Numbered from the stretch's first letter, positions 44,192 to 56,222 are shown. The stretch is DNA of 64,000 nt from Gnetum montanum (GCA_015680685.1 MNCI01027444.1:150568-214567), one strand, 5' to 3'. The notes: generated by a model from the letters alone, not told the origin. Translations and numbers: made by a program.

Positions 44192-46990
44192 ATGGCACCA
44201 AGACCTAAGCATCCGCGGGAAGGAGGACCATCCTAACCAAGGGACAAGTGGTTCAAAACTAGAAGGAGCCAATAGCAAGAACAACCCCATGTGTAGGTAG
44301 CTGAAACTCATGCAACGGGACAAAAGTGGAATCTATCTATTAGATTTACCAAGCTAAAACAAAGAAATCCCACTTGGATGAGGCACCAAGACCAAGGTCA
44401 AACCTTGAGGTTACTTTGATGGATGCTTACCTTAGACAAATCCAATTTAAGGAAATTTAACGAGTAGTTCTCTAAGAGCTAAATATTGGAACCTTTTTGT
44501 ACTTTACCCCAGAAGATGTTAGAAGTTAGTTGCAGAGCTCTCCCATGTGATCCATCATCACTTTCAGTGATGAGTGGTACATGGGAAAGACATATCTCTT
44601 TTGGAGAAATGGCTAGCTTGATGCCACTATGAAGATCAAGGACATTAGTGTGTCCTACTTAGTGAAGGCCATCTCTTAGGGTCTTGAATTGCCTGAAATT
44701 GGGACAAATCTAGCATATATCTCAATATAGATGGACCAAGAGGTGAAAAAAGAGTGTGTCCAATAGTGCTATGGAGTGGACCACAAAGAATATGGTGCAC
44801 TCACAATAATAGAGCATGCTTATTTCAAGATCGCAATCTACCACTTCAATCTAATAGTAAGGCCAAGAAAGGTGATAGCCATTTTTGCTAGTGCATGCAC
44901 TATTAAGAAAAAAATTCTCTATCAAGCTCTCACAGCTAATCTATCTAAAGATAGAAAAGTACTTTAAGGAGAATGATCTTGGAAAAAAGGCACTTTCCTT
45001 TCCATGCCTAGTCCAAAAATTGTGCAAAAGTGGAGGAATAGCTTGATATTCCAGTGATACACTTAGACATGCTTTTACTAAATCTTGTGTAGATATGATG
45101 AAAAATAAGGTCCCTACCACATCAAAAGAAGAAGAGTAGGCACCACTAGAACCCACTTATAAAACAACACTAAAGTCTTGTGCTACCATGAAGTGCATGC
45201 AAAAACTCTATGAGTAACTCTTGTAGTAGCAGAAAGCTAGACTAAGTGAAGACTCTTCTATGTACTAACTAGCCTTAAATCACTTGAATGAGATAACTCA
45301 TGCTAGCAACTAGTTGGAGGACACAACACCAACATTCTCTACCCAAAGAATATAGATGCTTACATGCTTGAATCCTAGTGCTTGAGAGATAACAGTATCC
45401 ACTCTAGGATAAAAATAATTTTTTGAAATCTCTAAAAATGCTACTACCTTCTCGATGTTCCTAGAGAAAGGTGATGAGGTAATTATCTTAGTGATGTAGC
45501 ACCAAGGATAGGAAATGATATGTGAGGTAGTATCTTACAAAGTGGATGAATCCCTTAATGTTGCTACAGCATTTTTGATAGATATAGCTGCACTTAGAGA
45601 TGTGCAAATGTTTACAAGAGTAGTAAGTGGAAGATTCATTATAGCCTATTACAAGGAGTTTCTAGAAAAACTGGTTGGAACTCAGAAATTGATTTCAAAG
45701 GTCTTTCACCTTCTAGATGACATTTTTGCAATCCAATCAATGGTATTGGAGGCTAAGGGCAAGTGCCTCATTGCTAATGTCAAACTTGAAGTAGCCACAT
45801 CTAAAAATGGACACTTGGCTACTAAAGTTGTGGAATTAAGAGCTTACTTCATAGATTACACCACACTCAACCAAGTTGTATCTACCAAGGAGTCGACATT
45901 CATCAACCAATCCTTAGTCAATGCTACCATCTACAACATTTAGAAGGACTTGTTGGAGGTTCATTGGGAGAATGTGATATTAACCAAGAATAATCATTGC
46001 TTGCATAATGTTGAGCTATAGAAGGATATGGTCAAATACATGAGATAACAATAAGAATATCTTGCCAAGGTGACCATTGATCTATGGAGGTTGGTAGTAG
46101 AAAATCATAATCTTTAAATGGAGAAGGTTTGTGCTCTTTGCTAAAAGCCTATAATTGAAATTGTCACTTGGAAGAATGAGGCCCTCAAATTCAAAAGGGT
46201 TAAGAACCATTACAGGGACTAGGTCAACCTATAGAAAGAAAAAAATGAAAAAGAAATCAAACTAGTGAAGGAAATGGTAAATGAGACCCTCTAGCATCTC
46301 TAATAAGGAGATGACAAGTGGTATCCCATCTTTGATGCACTAAATGCATACAAAAAAGCCAAGATCTACCTCAAGGATATACAGATTGAAGAAATGATGG
46401 AATACATGAAGCTCATCAACCTTTAATATAGAGCTGGCCACTAAAGAAATGACAGAGTACATGGAGCTTGTAATGCTAACTACCAAAAGGGCAAGGATAG
46501 AATTGGAAAAACAAGTTGCCAGCTTGTACTTATTGTATGAGGTTGAGTTAGAGCATCACAAGGAGATGAATCTAAAGCTAGAAATGACAAATGCTAAACT
46601 TGGTGTTCTTAGAGAGTGCTTCACTGATCAATGATCAACAACTGAGAACCTTGCTTGTAGAATGAGTGACTACTAGGAACTGCAAAATGCTATGATGGCA
46701 TTTGATGTCGAAGGCAAACAATTCGTAGCTTGGTTTCTCAATGTGATAGAGTTGTTCCTTGCAATGCCCTATCTATGGGATGTTCCCATACTAGCCCACA
46801 TTGGTGATGTTATGTGGAATTTTTATGATCTTTGAAGTAAGGAGGAGAAGATGAAAGCATTGTTGGATGCTTTTCATCTTCCACCCGTAGTCACACCTAC
46901 AATTTTACAGCCACAACCATAACCTCAACCACAATAAATATGTGTATTGGAGGTAGGATGAGGTCCTTTGACACCTAAGGAACCTATACC
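44192..46990 (+). pseudogene. ORF2 remnant, element B
   Basis: MAPRPKHPREGGPS then a stop. DEWYMGKTYLFWRNG (44565-44615), KIKDISVSYLVKAIS, the segment with YFKIAIYHFNLIVRPRKVIA (44815-44890) and a LSMPSPKIVQKW/LSFPCLVQKLCKSGGIA frame pair (44990-45050) match A. A coiled-coil region follows, with the longest open run at 45515-45943, and the C-terminal box FLNVIELFLAMPYLWDVP then KEEKMKALLDAFHLPP (46735-46885). Both stops and frameshifts occur, unlike the copy in A. Domain order is the same as in A, C and E, supporting a real protein of about 930 residues. Confidence 0.7.
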
Positions 46991-47236
46991 ACCTAGGATA
47001 ATTTGATTTTCTCTTCATATTCAAGCTATCAGAGGAGTTTTCCTGTTAGTTTTTGTAATAGTGTTTAATTTTGTTGTAATGAACATCAATTTTTGTAAAA
47101 GTTATAGATCTGTATGCTTAGGCACTTAGCATCTATTTGTTTGAGTTAGTGTTAATTAATAATCCCATATCTTTCAAAAATTTTATAAAGAACTTGTTCC
47201 TTCTTTTGTTTACTTGAGAATGAATTTTCATTTAGT

Positions 47237-47246
47237 CATGGGGGCA
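47237..47246 (+). other. Polypurine tract, element B
   Basis: CATGGGGGCA directly before TGATGAGTCATGG. Confidence 0.75.
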
Positions 47247-48063
47247 TGATGAGTCATGGTCACTAGACTGTGTCAATGCAATCTCATTGATGCATCCTTG
47301 TTGAGGCAAGGTTTAATGTATCGACCCAATGTCTAGTCTTTCCTATAAATGTGTGTTCACTCACTACATTTATGGCATCTGATCATTAGTTGCTAGCCAA
47401 ACTCTTGCAATTTTATCTTTCCCAATTTAAAATATTTTGTAGTTGCCCATAGTAGGAGTTGAGATGTGTACAGATCTTTATTCAAGCACTAATGTATCTG
47501 AGCACCTTAGTGTGAATGGTAATAAAGATGATCTTTCTTAATAAACCTTGTAGCACTTAAACTTACCTTGATGTTTACTTCATGCATTTATTATTTATGA
47601 AATTTACTTTAATGCATTGAAGTAATTAATTCATAGTGATTAATTAATGCACAGAAGTACAACCACTTCAAGCATATGTTAACAGTTGGTAATCCCAATA
47701 GTTCTTATGCTTGGTAATCTAGTAGCATTGCAACGTGTTTAGGATGTGTACAGAAAGTGGAGATAGATGCTTATGTTAAGATTAGCTAAGCATTAGTTAG
47801 TTATTAGATAAATTAAACATTTCATTACTTTATTTTTATCACTTAGGTGAATTAAATGAAAAACATAAAATGATAAAAAGCATATGCCTTAGTTACACTT
47901 AACCATACCTTTGCAATTCACAAGTGAAATTGAGAAGAAAATGATCACATCCATTAAATTCATTAGCTAGGCCTAGTGTACTTAGAGAGCTAAAGTCTAT
48001 ATAATTTGATCAGATCACTTAGTAAACGTATAGTTGGGTATAGAAACTACTTGCTACTCATCA
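47247..48063 (+). repeat. 3' LTR of element B (817 bp)
   Basis: Colinear with 36662-37502 from TGATGAGTCATG to TACTCATCA. U3 motif copies differ in number and wording between the two LTRs, while the TATA-to-end part is well conserved. Confidence 0.85.
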
Positions 48064-48560
48064 GCTCTCATACATGTCTTGGGATATGTTAAAGGAACCA
48101 TAGATCACAAATGCATCTATACCAAGGAGAATTAAACATTTTACATCTATTTACATGTTGATTAGGGAGGAGATCAGAATGATATAAAATCAACATCAAG
48201 AATCATAATATTTCATGAAGACAATGTAATATATGGAAAATTTGAAAAATAAACTTCAATTAGCCTTCAAATTATGAAGCTAAATTCATAACTATGGCTG
48301 AGTGCATTTAGCACATTCTTTGTCTTAAGAAACTTATCACACATCTAGGATTTTATGTTCGCTTTCTAATCTATAACAATAGAGCTATTATTTAACTATC
48401 AAATGAACATATGCTACACAAAAAATCAAAATACATAGACATCAAGTACTACTTTATTAAATAAGAAGTAAAGGAGGAAAATATTAAAACTAAACATGTA
48501 CAATAAAATAATTAATTGGTGTATTTATTGATTAAACCTATGTTGAATTAAAGGAATGAT
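48064..48560 (+). pseudogene. Copia RNase H piece F, right part
   Basis: VLGYVKGTIDHKCIYTKEN (48075-48135), HVDXGGDQNDIKSTS (48155-48195; normally D-W-G/A-G-D ... RKSTSG), and frame-shifted pieces matching the SSTEAEY region, the CDNQSAI region and the HIxxKYHFIR region to about 48500. Severely decayed. Continuous in order with 36540-36661. Confidence 0.6.
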
Positions 48561-49609
48561 CATCTTTTGCATGGTGTAGGTATCATGAAGATCTAAAAAT
48601 CAAGATAAATGAAGAATCTATAGGGCCCTTGATCTATGATCTAAGCTAAAAGGAAATAAAGAACTTAGTTAGAACAAACACGCTCTTCTGAAACTCTTTT
48701 AAATTCTCTCACTAATGAATATGAGCTGCTACAATTATATAGGCCTTAATCTCCCAAGAATAGATTTGGAGAGATAAGCATGAATGTAAAAAATCATGGG
48801 GATGATCTTTATCATCTCATTTAAGAATTTTCTTAATAAGGGATGAACTTATCATGGTATTAGATAGGAATTATATGAATATGATCTCATATTATTTAAT
48901 ATACATTTATGGATGAGATCCATCTAATTCTTTTGTGAGACACCTAATCATCATATTCCATAATAAAAAGACTAAAAAGAACAAGAATTCCATACTAAAT
49001 AAAGAACTATAAGAGATAGGGTGTCTTATAAACAACCTTCAACAAGCTAAGAAGTAAAGGAAGCAAAGAAAATCTTTTCATTTATTCTTATCTTAAGCTA
49101 GAATACAAACATGTATTTATTTTATTTTAATTAATTTTTGTATGGATGTATCTATTATCAATCCTAATTCATTATATTTTTTCAATTATTTTTCACTTTT
49201 TATAATTAGGTAATGCCTTTCTAATGAACCAAAATATGACCCCAATATTTTCATATAAATTTGATGGCTATACATTGATGTAATGGGCTATGTTTTTAGT
49301 AATAAAATCTTACTACGAATTTGTTATCTTAGGTTGTCTATTCATCTTCCTACGTCTCAATTTCTATTTATCCAATTGTTTCTCTATTTCATATCATCTT
49401 ATTCTCTCAAGATCTATAATAATTTAATTCATTTCATTAAATCATCAACCTAGGTATTAATTATCATATCCATTTATGCATTTTCAAGGCTAAGAATAGA
49501 AGATAAAAAATTACTTTTAATTTTATCTTTTTATTACTATATCATCAAGCACCAAACAAATGAATATAATTTCAACCTATGTAGCATAATGGAGTATCAT
49601 TGTAAGTGG
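48561..49609 (+). other. Unassigned AT-rich DNA after copia piece F
   Basis: May contain the 3' noncoding part or LTR of F, but no LTR ends, polypurine tract or duplicate could be recognised. No gene. Confidence 0.35.
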
Positions 49610-49935
49610 AAAATATCTAGGTAACATGGCTTATCTCTTTTTCTTAGAGATTAAACAATGATTTAAGAAAAAGCAATAAGGCAAGCTAACACTTCCATTT
49701 CATTGCCTCATTAAAAAGATTTTTAAGTGAGTTGGAATACTTGAATGCACCAATGATCTGATAACAAGGACTCTAAATGCATCATATTCTAAAATGATGA
49801 AACTCATACAAGTACAGAAAGAGCAAGTGAAACTATCTTCTAGCATTAAAGTCCTACAAAGCATACCCTATGGTAGAAATAGATGGTACTAGACCAAGTA
49901 CTCATGTTCCTATAGTAATTATCAACCAATCAATA
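49610..49935 (+). pseudogene. ORF2 remnant, element E, part 1
   Basis: FFLEIKQ, then LTLPFHCLIKKIFK (49688-49730) and VGILECTNDL match A's ALPFPCLIRKLCRQAGI and GYTNDVL. The upstream part with the WYxGKTYLFW box is missing. Cut by element X at 49936; continues at 56223. Confidence 0.6.
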
Positions 49936-50285
49936 TGTGACATCCTATCCTAGGATGTCATGGAAAATATCACATATACATTATATTAGACATTATGCAT
50001 AAGAAGAAAATATACCAAATGTCAAATATATGTAACATTTGACATTATAATTAATGAAAATAATAGGGAAAATGTAGAAGAAAATACGAAAGAATGCTTT
50101 ATTGATATAGAATGGAGTGTCTGAATCATGCTCTCAGGGTGTTCCTTGGGGTATTTTTCCTTTGACATCTATCCCTTAAAGGAAATCCAACACTACCACC
50201 ATAGTTAGGTCTACAACAGACCAGAAGGGATGGCCAGTCCACTTCCTATCTTGCTTCATTTAGCACTCATGAGTTATCTTTACTA
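49936..50285 (-). repeat. 3' LTR of element X, part next to U5
   Basis: Begins (on plus) TGTGACATCCTATCCTAGGATGTCA, which forms a hairpin at the LTR end. Matches 55649-55990. Interrupted at 50285 by the solo LTR. Confidence 0.7.
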
Positions 50286-50888
50286 TGTGACATCCTGTCC
50301 CCAAATGTCATGGCAAACATCAAATATATGATATATTAGACATTATGTGTACAAATAAAATATACTAATGTGAAATATAAGTGATATTTAGCATTATTTA
50401 TGAAGGAAATAATAGGAAAAATATAGAAAAAGAAAGAAAAGAATGCTTTATTGATATGGAAAAGTGTATCTAGATCATGCTTTAATAGTGTTCTTTGGGG
50501 TTTTCTTCCTTTGGCATCTATCCCTTAGAGGAAATATAGCACTACCACCATGGTTAGGCCTATAAACCAACTAAAAGGAATGGTCGGTCCACTTCCTATC
50601 CCACTTCACTTGGCTTCCTGTGACTTGCCTATATTGGCTCCACCTCCCCATGACTTGCCTATACCAGCTCTGCCATTCCATGCTAGCATGACTTCTAACC
50701 CTAGGTATAAATGCCTTAAGTTAAATCCACAATAGTTACCTTAAGAGACACATAAATTATTATAACTATCCTTTTGGGTCTTAATTACAACTACCCTTTT
50801 GGATCTTATTAAGATAACAATAACACTTGTTATGAAGAGACACCATCTTCACTAGGCAACAAGACCATTTGGGAATGGGGATGTGACA
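50286..50888 (-). repeat. Solo LTR of the X family (603 bp)
   Basis: Complete LTR from TGTGACATCC to GGGGATGTGACA (plus), with no internal region. The flanks TACTA (50281-50285) and TACTG (50889-50893) are a 4-of-5 target duplication. It arose by insertion into the X 3' LTR followed by LTR-LTR recombination. Confidence 0.75.
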
Positions 50889-51117
50889 TACTGGCTCCAC
50901 CACTTTGTACTGGCATGACCTTTACACCTAAGTATAAATGCCTTAAGTCAAATCCCCAAACGTTACCTTAAGAGACGCATCCATTATTACAATGCGCCAT
51001 TTTGGATCTCAATTACAACACATCCTTTCAGGTCTTGTTACGATAATGATAACACTTGTTATGAAGATGCACTATCTTTGTTATGTAGTACCACCATTTT
51101 GGAATGGGGACGTTACA
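50889..51117 (-). repeat. 3' LTR of element X, U3 part
   Basis: Resumes the split LTR (TACTGGCTCCACCACTTTGT as in L3) and ends GGGGACGTTACA at 51117. Next to it, on minus, GGAGGGTAGAC (51118-51128) serves as polypurine tract. Confidence 0.7.
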
Positions 51118-51128
51118 GTCTACCCTCC

Positions 51129-51589
51129 ATAGGTTTCATTCATCCTCGAATGAGTCTATGTTCACTATCTTTTTTCCAAGTCCACTACTTTGTTATGCTC
51201 CCATGCTCTAATAATTTGATTTCTCCTTTGAACTTGAAGTTTTTTCTTGCTTATTCTGCAAACAAAATATATGTGAGAAAATTATATAGAAAAATAAATA
51301 TTATTTTATTAATACTTACCTCATTTTATAAGATAATGATAAGAGATGAGTTAAGGGTCTACCAACCATTAATCACTAGTCCTAACCAAGATCACATAAA
51401 GTGCAACCCATATCTGGTTACCCAAGTGAAGATAGGATAAATTCTTTATTTCCAACTTCCATTACCTTAGATATTCTACTTATCTAGTTAAAATATAAAT
51501 TAAATAATGAAGAAAATAATAATATTTATCAATAAAAGTAAGGATGAGATACTTCCTAATCTTGATCAACCTTATGAATTGATGGGGGT
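51129..51589 (-). other. Internal DNA of X downstream of the nuclease copy
   Basis: No domain recognised. A TTTTGTTTGCAG splice-acceptor-like sequence occurs on minus near 51260, so part of this could be further transduced host sequence. Confidence 0.35.
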
Positions 51590-52600
51590 AATTGTAAGTC
51601 TGCATAAGTGGTATATGATTAGATGGTTTTGTTCGAGATGGCAAGGCTTGATCTTGATTCTTCTCAACTTCTTCTTTAAAAATTAACTCTAGTAACTTGG
51701 TAACTTAGAATAATCATATATCATACCAAATATAATTTAGGATCTCAATGAAGAATGTTGTTGACCCATCTTCATTAATCATGGTAGAGTAATTGGTAAA
51801 CTGTGATTCTTGATGAGTATTATCCATCAACATTATCTATTCCTAAATTTTAGAATTTGACTTATCTATTGAAGATTCAAAGTAAGTAGAATATGCACTA
51901 GCTAGTGGAATTCCATGTTGAATTGATGGGAGCATCTTCTTCAAATTGGATTCATCTTCCAAGGATTCTTTTAGACATCCATATCTTAAAAATTGATAAA
52001 CAACACTTCCAAATTTTGCATTGAATTCTCTACAAAGGATAATTGGCATTGGATCAGTATAGCTTAGAAATAACTTATTCTTCAAAATTTGTTTTATTTA
52101 CTTAATCAAGTATGCTCCTTGACATAGTCTAATATTTGAACATGTTGATTTGGCAATTAAATGTGTGTTGACTACACATACACATCTTCCTAATAGTTGG
52201 ATTTCTAGTATCAATGCCAAAGCTATGTGACTTTTTTGAAATATTGATTGTTCTTTCTTTCCCATCCTTTGGAGTTCTAGAATTTCAAAAATCATATTTT
52301 TTAAAATCCATTTGATGCTTTGTACTAATTTAAACTTGATTTCTTTATAAAATATTATGTAACCATCCATGTTGTGATTTCTATAATAGGCTAATTTGTA
52401 TGGCTCAAAAGAAAAAATTTCACAAGAACCTTTTTGGTTACAGATACCTATGTATCCCATATTTCTCAAATTTGGTTGGAATTGGTATAGAGATTCCCAT
52501 GGAAAGACTTATTATAAGCACAAGACACCAACATCCAACTCTTGTAACTCTGCTAAAATGTGTGGGTATCAATACTCATGCTAGTCCAAGGACCATGGTG
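51590..52600 (-). pseudogene. CCR4-like deadenylase (EEP nuclease domain) copy inside X
   Basis: Read on minus: AELQELDVGVLCL (52515-52556; followed by stops where the catalytic QE should be), NMGYIGICNQKG, NMDGYIIFYKEIKF, HIALALILEIQLLGRCVCVV then NTHLIAK (52200-52150), RLCQGAYLIK, MPIILCREFNAKFGSVVYQF (normally CGDFNS), GIPLASAYSTYF (51890), FTNYSTM, LNYIWYD (normally LDYIWY), LLELIFKEEVEKNQDQALPS and SNHIPL (normally SDHI). This is the endonuclease/exonuclease/phosphatase fold of plant CCR4/Angel deadenylases, which shorten mRNA poly(A) tails. Nearly all order is kept in one frame without visible introns, suggesting a copied mRNA. Catalytic Glu, Asp and the SDH Asp are lost. The N-terminal leucine-rich or zinc-finger part is absent. 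Confidence 0.7.
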
Positions 52601-53640
52601 AACATAGGGAATGTTATTTCTTACTCATTAGGGATTGTGTAGGCACATTGTATGCTACAACTTTCATTCTCATTCTTGGATTCTCTACTAGACCATAACT
52701 CTTTATAGGTATCATACATCTTGTTGAAATGATATTATGACCCTTCATGTTGGTCTACGATATGATTTGATTGTAAAACGAATTGATATACATCTTCTTG
52801 ACCATTTTTTTCATCAACTAATCATCAACTAATACATCAATTGATTAATTGATTCACTACATTATCTAATTCTTAACTACCTTTCTACCCCCCTTGAGGA
52901 CATTAACTCTAGTAGTGTACTAATGACAAACTAGAGTTTTAGGATGCCAAGATTATCTATCTACATATATTAAACCCTTAATATTAAGATCCAAGATGAT
53001 CTTAGAGGTTAAATTTATAAGTTTTAAAAATTAAATTTCTAGGCATACTTAGTTACCCTAAGTTATGACCTTTTAAGGCAGATTTTATGATATCATTCAA
53101 TTATCAGGTACTTGGATGATAAATCTAACCTCACCATTAAGTTTAGAAGGGTGAAAAATGTTGGAAATGACTATTCATATGTTGAAAAAGGATATCATAT
53201 GCTTTAATTATGCTAAATTAATCTTATGAAGGTCTTAAGGTACTATCAAGTAGTGAAAACTAATTTTTGGGGTTCCATGGGATAGATTTAACTTCACCAT
53301 TATGCCCAGCAAGTTGAAATCTATAGAAAAAGACTCTTCATTCCCCAAAAGGCTTCTGAAATTAAAATTCATGGCTTATGAGGTCTAGAACCTTTAGCAT
53401 AAAAAATGAGACTTCCTGAGAAGCCACCCATTTCTATACTAGTCTAAAATGAGTGGGCTTAATTTTGAATTTTTTATTCCATTCCCTACCAGTGCACCAA
53501 TTCTCAGTTTTTTTTAAAAAAATTCCTACTTCATAATTTAAAGTAATGAGCTAATAGAAAGAAAATTTTAAGTTCTCTTTCGATTGATGGAAAATTTCAA
53601 ATTTTCCATTAGTTGACAGAAAACATTTTCCTATACCCAA
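52601..53640 (-). other. Internal DNA of element X, unrecognised
   Basis: AT-rich; no domain or repeat seen. Short direct repeats TCAACTAATCATCAACTAATACATCA near 52812-52838 only. Confidence 0.35.
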
Positions 53641-54140
53641 GGTAGGGGGTAGCTACTAAAGCAAGAATGTCAACAATGCTACAGGAGCACTAGAGTAGCA
53701 AGAATGATGCAATAGTGCAAGGCATGGTAGAAGAGCATGGTAGTGAAGGTACATTAGGAGTATGGTAGTGGTCAATAGTGGAGGCACATTAGGAGTGCTG
53801 TGATAGTATATAGGCCTTTCCCTAGGCCTACGTGGCCTAGGAAAGGCCTACATAGCTAAGGTAGGGCCTGAATGGCCTATGTAGCCCATGCAGTGCCTAC
53901 ATAGCCTACACAAAGGCCTACGTGACCTAGGTGGGGCCTTCATGGCCCAAACAATGCATGTTGTAATCATTCATAGGGCTTGTGTGGCCCACACTAGGGG
54001 TCATGTGGCCCTTATAAGGGCCTGTGCAGCCCTCACCAAAGCTCACATCTCTCTAGTCCATGTCCTCCATAGCCGAGACAACTAGCACATAGAGGAGTAA
54101 GGGTTTCACTATAGTGATGCTAGATGGAAACTAGAAGGGG
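53641..54140. repeat. GGCCTA-rich repeat region in X
   Basis: Two repeat types: TAGGAGTRYGGTAGTG-like units (53690-53800), then about ten imperfect units around GGCCTACGTGGCCTAGG and GGCCTACATAGCC (53812-54040). GC-richer than the rest of X. Confidence 0.55.
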
Positions 54141-54142
54141 TA

Positions 54143-54454
54143 GTGAGTTTTGGAACCTACAGTATTCATGATGTGTTGGAAGAAGCAGTGATTTCTAGCA
54201 CCTACAGTGTGCTAGAAGGGACAATGATTCTTGATGCCAATAATGTTTATAGTGTGTTGGAAGGGGTAGTGATTCTTAGCATTAGTAGTATCCACAAAGC
54301 ACCGTGGATGACCAGAAATTATGATGGATTTTTTTATGATGAAAAAGATGATGGTAGTAGTAGTAATGTAGGCAATGATGATGGTGATGGTAGTGCAGGT
54401 GGAAACCAAAAGAACCTACATATCGATGGTGAGAAATGTGGAAAGTTTCACTAA
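54143..54454 (+). CDS. Short repeat-containing ORF in X (hypothetical)
   Basis: A 103-codon frame on plus, opposite to the element strand. It has three repeats of about 17 residues with YSVLEG/VISS or VILS, then a DDG/GDGSAGG-rich acidic tail made by GATGGT triplet repeats. The DNA is a tandem repeat of about 51 bp, a multiple of three, which keeps the frame open without selection. No family recognised; more likely repeat DNA than a gene. Confidence 0.2.
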   Translation: MSFGTYSIHDVLEEAVISSTYSVLEGTMILDANNVYSVLEGVVILSISSIHKAPWMTRNYDGFFYDEKDDGSSSNVGNDDGDGSAGGNQKNLHIDGEKCGKFH

Positions 54455-55630
54455 TGAGGGCTTCTTTTCCATGTGGTGGTACATAATGGTTTACCAGGGA
54501 TATAGGTTACAAGGTAAGTTGATGAAATGATGTATCATGGTAGGCAATGAGTGTGGTTGATGATGATGATGATGGAGGGCGAGGATGCTAGCTAGAAATA
54601 ATACAGTGCAACCTTATGTGGGGCTACATGGTGGTTCAACCAATGACAAGGTGTAAGTTTGATTTAGGTAAATGGTGATTTTGGGTTTGATATATTTTGT
54701 AAAATAATTTAATATTATTTTAATGGACACATAACAAGAAACTTAAAATAGAAATATCTCTCAAACTATAAGCTAGATCAAGATGAAATTTGTATCATTG
54801 GAATCATGTCAATGAGTACTACACATTGGACATAGTCTTTGGATCCAAAAAAAGTTTAACATTTTAGGAATTAATAGAACCAAAATAACCTATTTGTTAA
54901 ATTGACATTACTAGGATGATGTACGGGTAACTTAAGATCTTCTAGATTAGATGGATTTGATTGTAGATGATGTACCAATTCTAGGATAAGAATATAATAT
55001 GTATACCTTATAATTTAACAAGTATGATGGTTATACCTTCTTATATCATGGTTATACACTACTGAAGTACTGAGGTTGAAGATTATGACAACATCATTCA
55101 CTAAATATTGATTTTCCTATGGGAATCAGATAATATTATGGATGGGTTGACTCCCTTATCCTATCAATACTTAGGTCTTGGTATGGTGAATAATGCTAAG
55201 TTACAAGGGTTAAGTGCTTTTAACAAAACAACATCAATTTGGGTTATGGTTACTAACTCTTTTGGAGAAACTTAACAATGACCTTAATCAATTAATTTTT
55301 ATAGTAATAAGATTGGTAAAAGTTACATGGACCTGTGTATCCTTGTTTTACCAAAATCTCTTGAAATTGATGAATCTTGATGAGGTGTAATCAGATCTTC
55401 ATTGATCAATGATATCCATTAAATAATTTTGTTGGTTGGTGGGATCTATGTATTTTATAGATGTTTGATCCATTATTCATGAAATCAATGAAAAGGTATC
55501 TTCTAGCTTAGATCTTAGACATATGGTGCATTCGGTGATGATCAATGTCTTTCCCTATGTCATGGCTTCATGGTTCATTATCATGTCCATGTTGTAGTAA
55601 TGTTGTGGTTTTGAATGACCCTTGGATCAT
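54455..55630 (-). other. 5' internal region of element X, unrecognised
   Basis: Between the primer site and the repeats. No gag or pol domain in either strand. A GATGATGATGATG microsatellite lies at 54558-54573. Confidence 0.4.
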
Positions 55631-55648
55631 GGTTTGATCTAATACCAA
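55631..55648 (-). other. Primer binding site (tRNA-Met type), element X
   Basis: On minus: TTGGTATTAGATCAAACC directly after the LTR end; compare TGGTATCAGAGC. Confidence 0.6.
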
Positions 55649-56222
55649 TCATGACATCCTTTCCCAAGATGTCATGGCAAACATCAAATATACATTATAT
55701 TAGATATTATGCGTAAGAAGATAATATATCAAATGTCAAATATATGTAACATTTGACATTATGTGTAATGAAAATAATAGGGAAAATATAGAAGAAAATA
55801 GGAGATAATGCTTTATTGATATGGAATGAAATATTTTCATCATGCTCTAAGGTGCTCCTTGAGGTTTTCTTCCTTTGGCATCTATCCATTAGAGGTAATC
55901 CAACATTGCCACCATGGTTAAGCCTATAATCAGCTAGAAGGGATGGCCAATACACTTCCTATCCCACTTCAGCTAGCACTCGTGACATAGCTCTACTAGC
56001 TCTACCACTTTGTACTACCATGACCTCTAAGCCTTGGTATAAATAACTTAGGTGAAACCAACAAAGGCTGCCTCAAGAAACATGTTTACTATTACAATGC
56101 ACCCTTTCAAGTCTTAATTACAACACACCCTTTTGGGTCTTGTTATGATAATGATAATACTTGTTATAAAGAGGCATCATCTTTGTTATGCAATAGAACT
56201 GTTTGGGAATGGGAATATTACA
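55649..56222 (-). repeat. 5' LTR of element X (574 bp)
   Basis: Uninterrupted LTR matching 49936-50285 plus 50889-51117 and the solo LTR. Contains AAATGTCAAATATATGTAAC and ATTTGACATT forming an imperfect palindrome. Confidence 0.75.

Larger units (their letters stand above)
36662..48063 (+). mobile_element. Element B: full-length Ty3/gypsy (Athila-like) with ORF2
   Basis: LTRs 36662-37502 and 47247-48063, flanked by a perfect 5-bp target duplication GCTCT. The order is primer site, gag, protease, reverse transcriptase-RNase H, integrase, spacer with conserved boxes, U3-like internal promoter, leader, ORF2, polypurine tract. It is about 11.4 kb and all genes are broken. It is the most complete member of the family in the window and shows that ORF2 lies downstream of integrase in a pol-bearing element. 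Confidence 0.85.
49936..56222 (-). mobile_element. Element X: minus-strand LTR element carrying a CCR4-like nuclease copy
   Basis: Read on minus: 5' LTR 56222-55649, tRNA-Met-like primer site, internal region, polypurine tract near 51130-51118, 3' LTR 51117-49936 (split by a solo LTR). LTRs start TGTAAC/TGTAAT and end GATGTCACA. No gag, protease, reverse transcriptase or integrase could be found; the only recognisable protein is a decayed CCR4-type deadenylase domain (51590-52600). It thus looks like a non-autonomous element that carried a host gene copy. Inserted in E's ORF2. Confidence 0.65.

Noticed and set aside
51078-51440. 120-residue plus frame at the X LTR boundary
   Set aside because: Spans LTR, polypurine tract and internal DNA of a minus-strand element.
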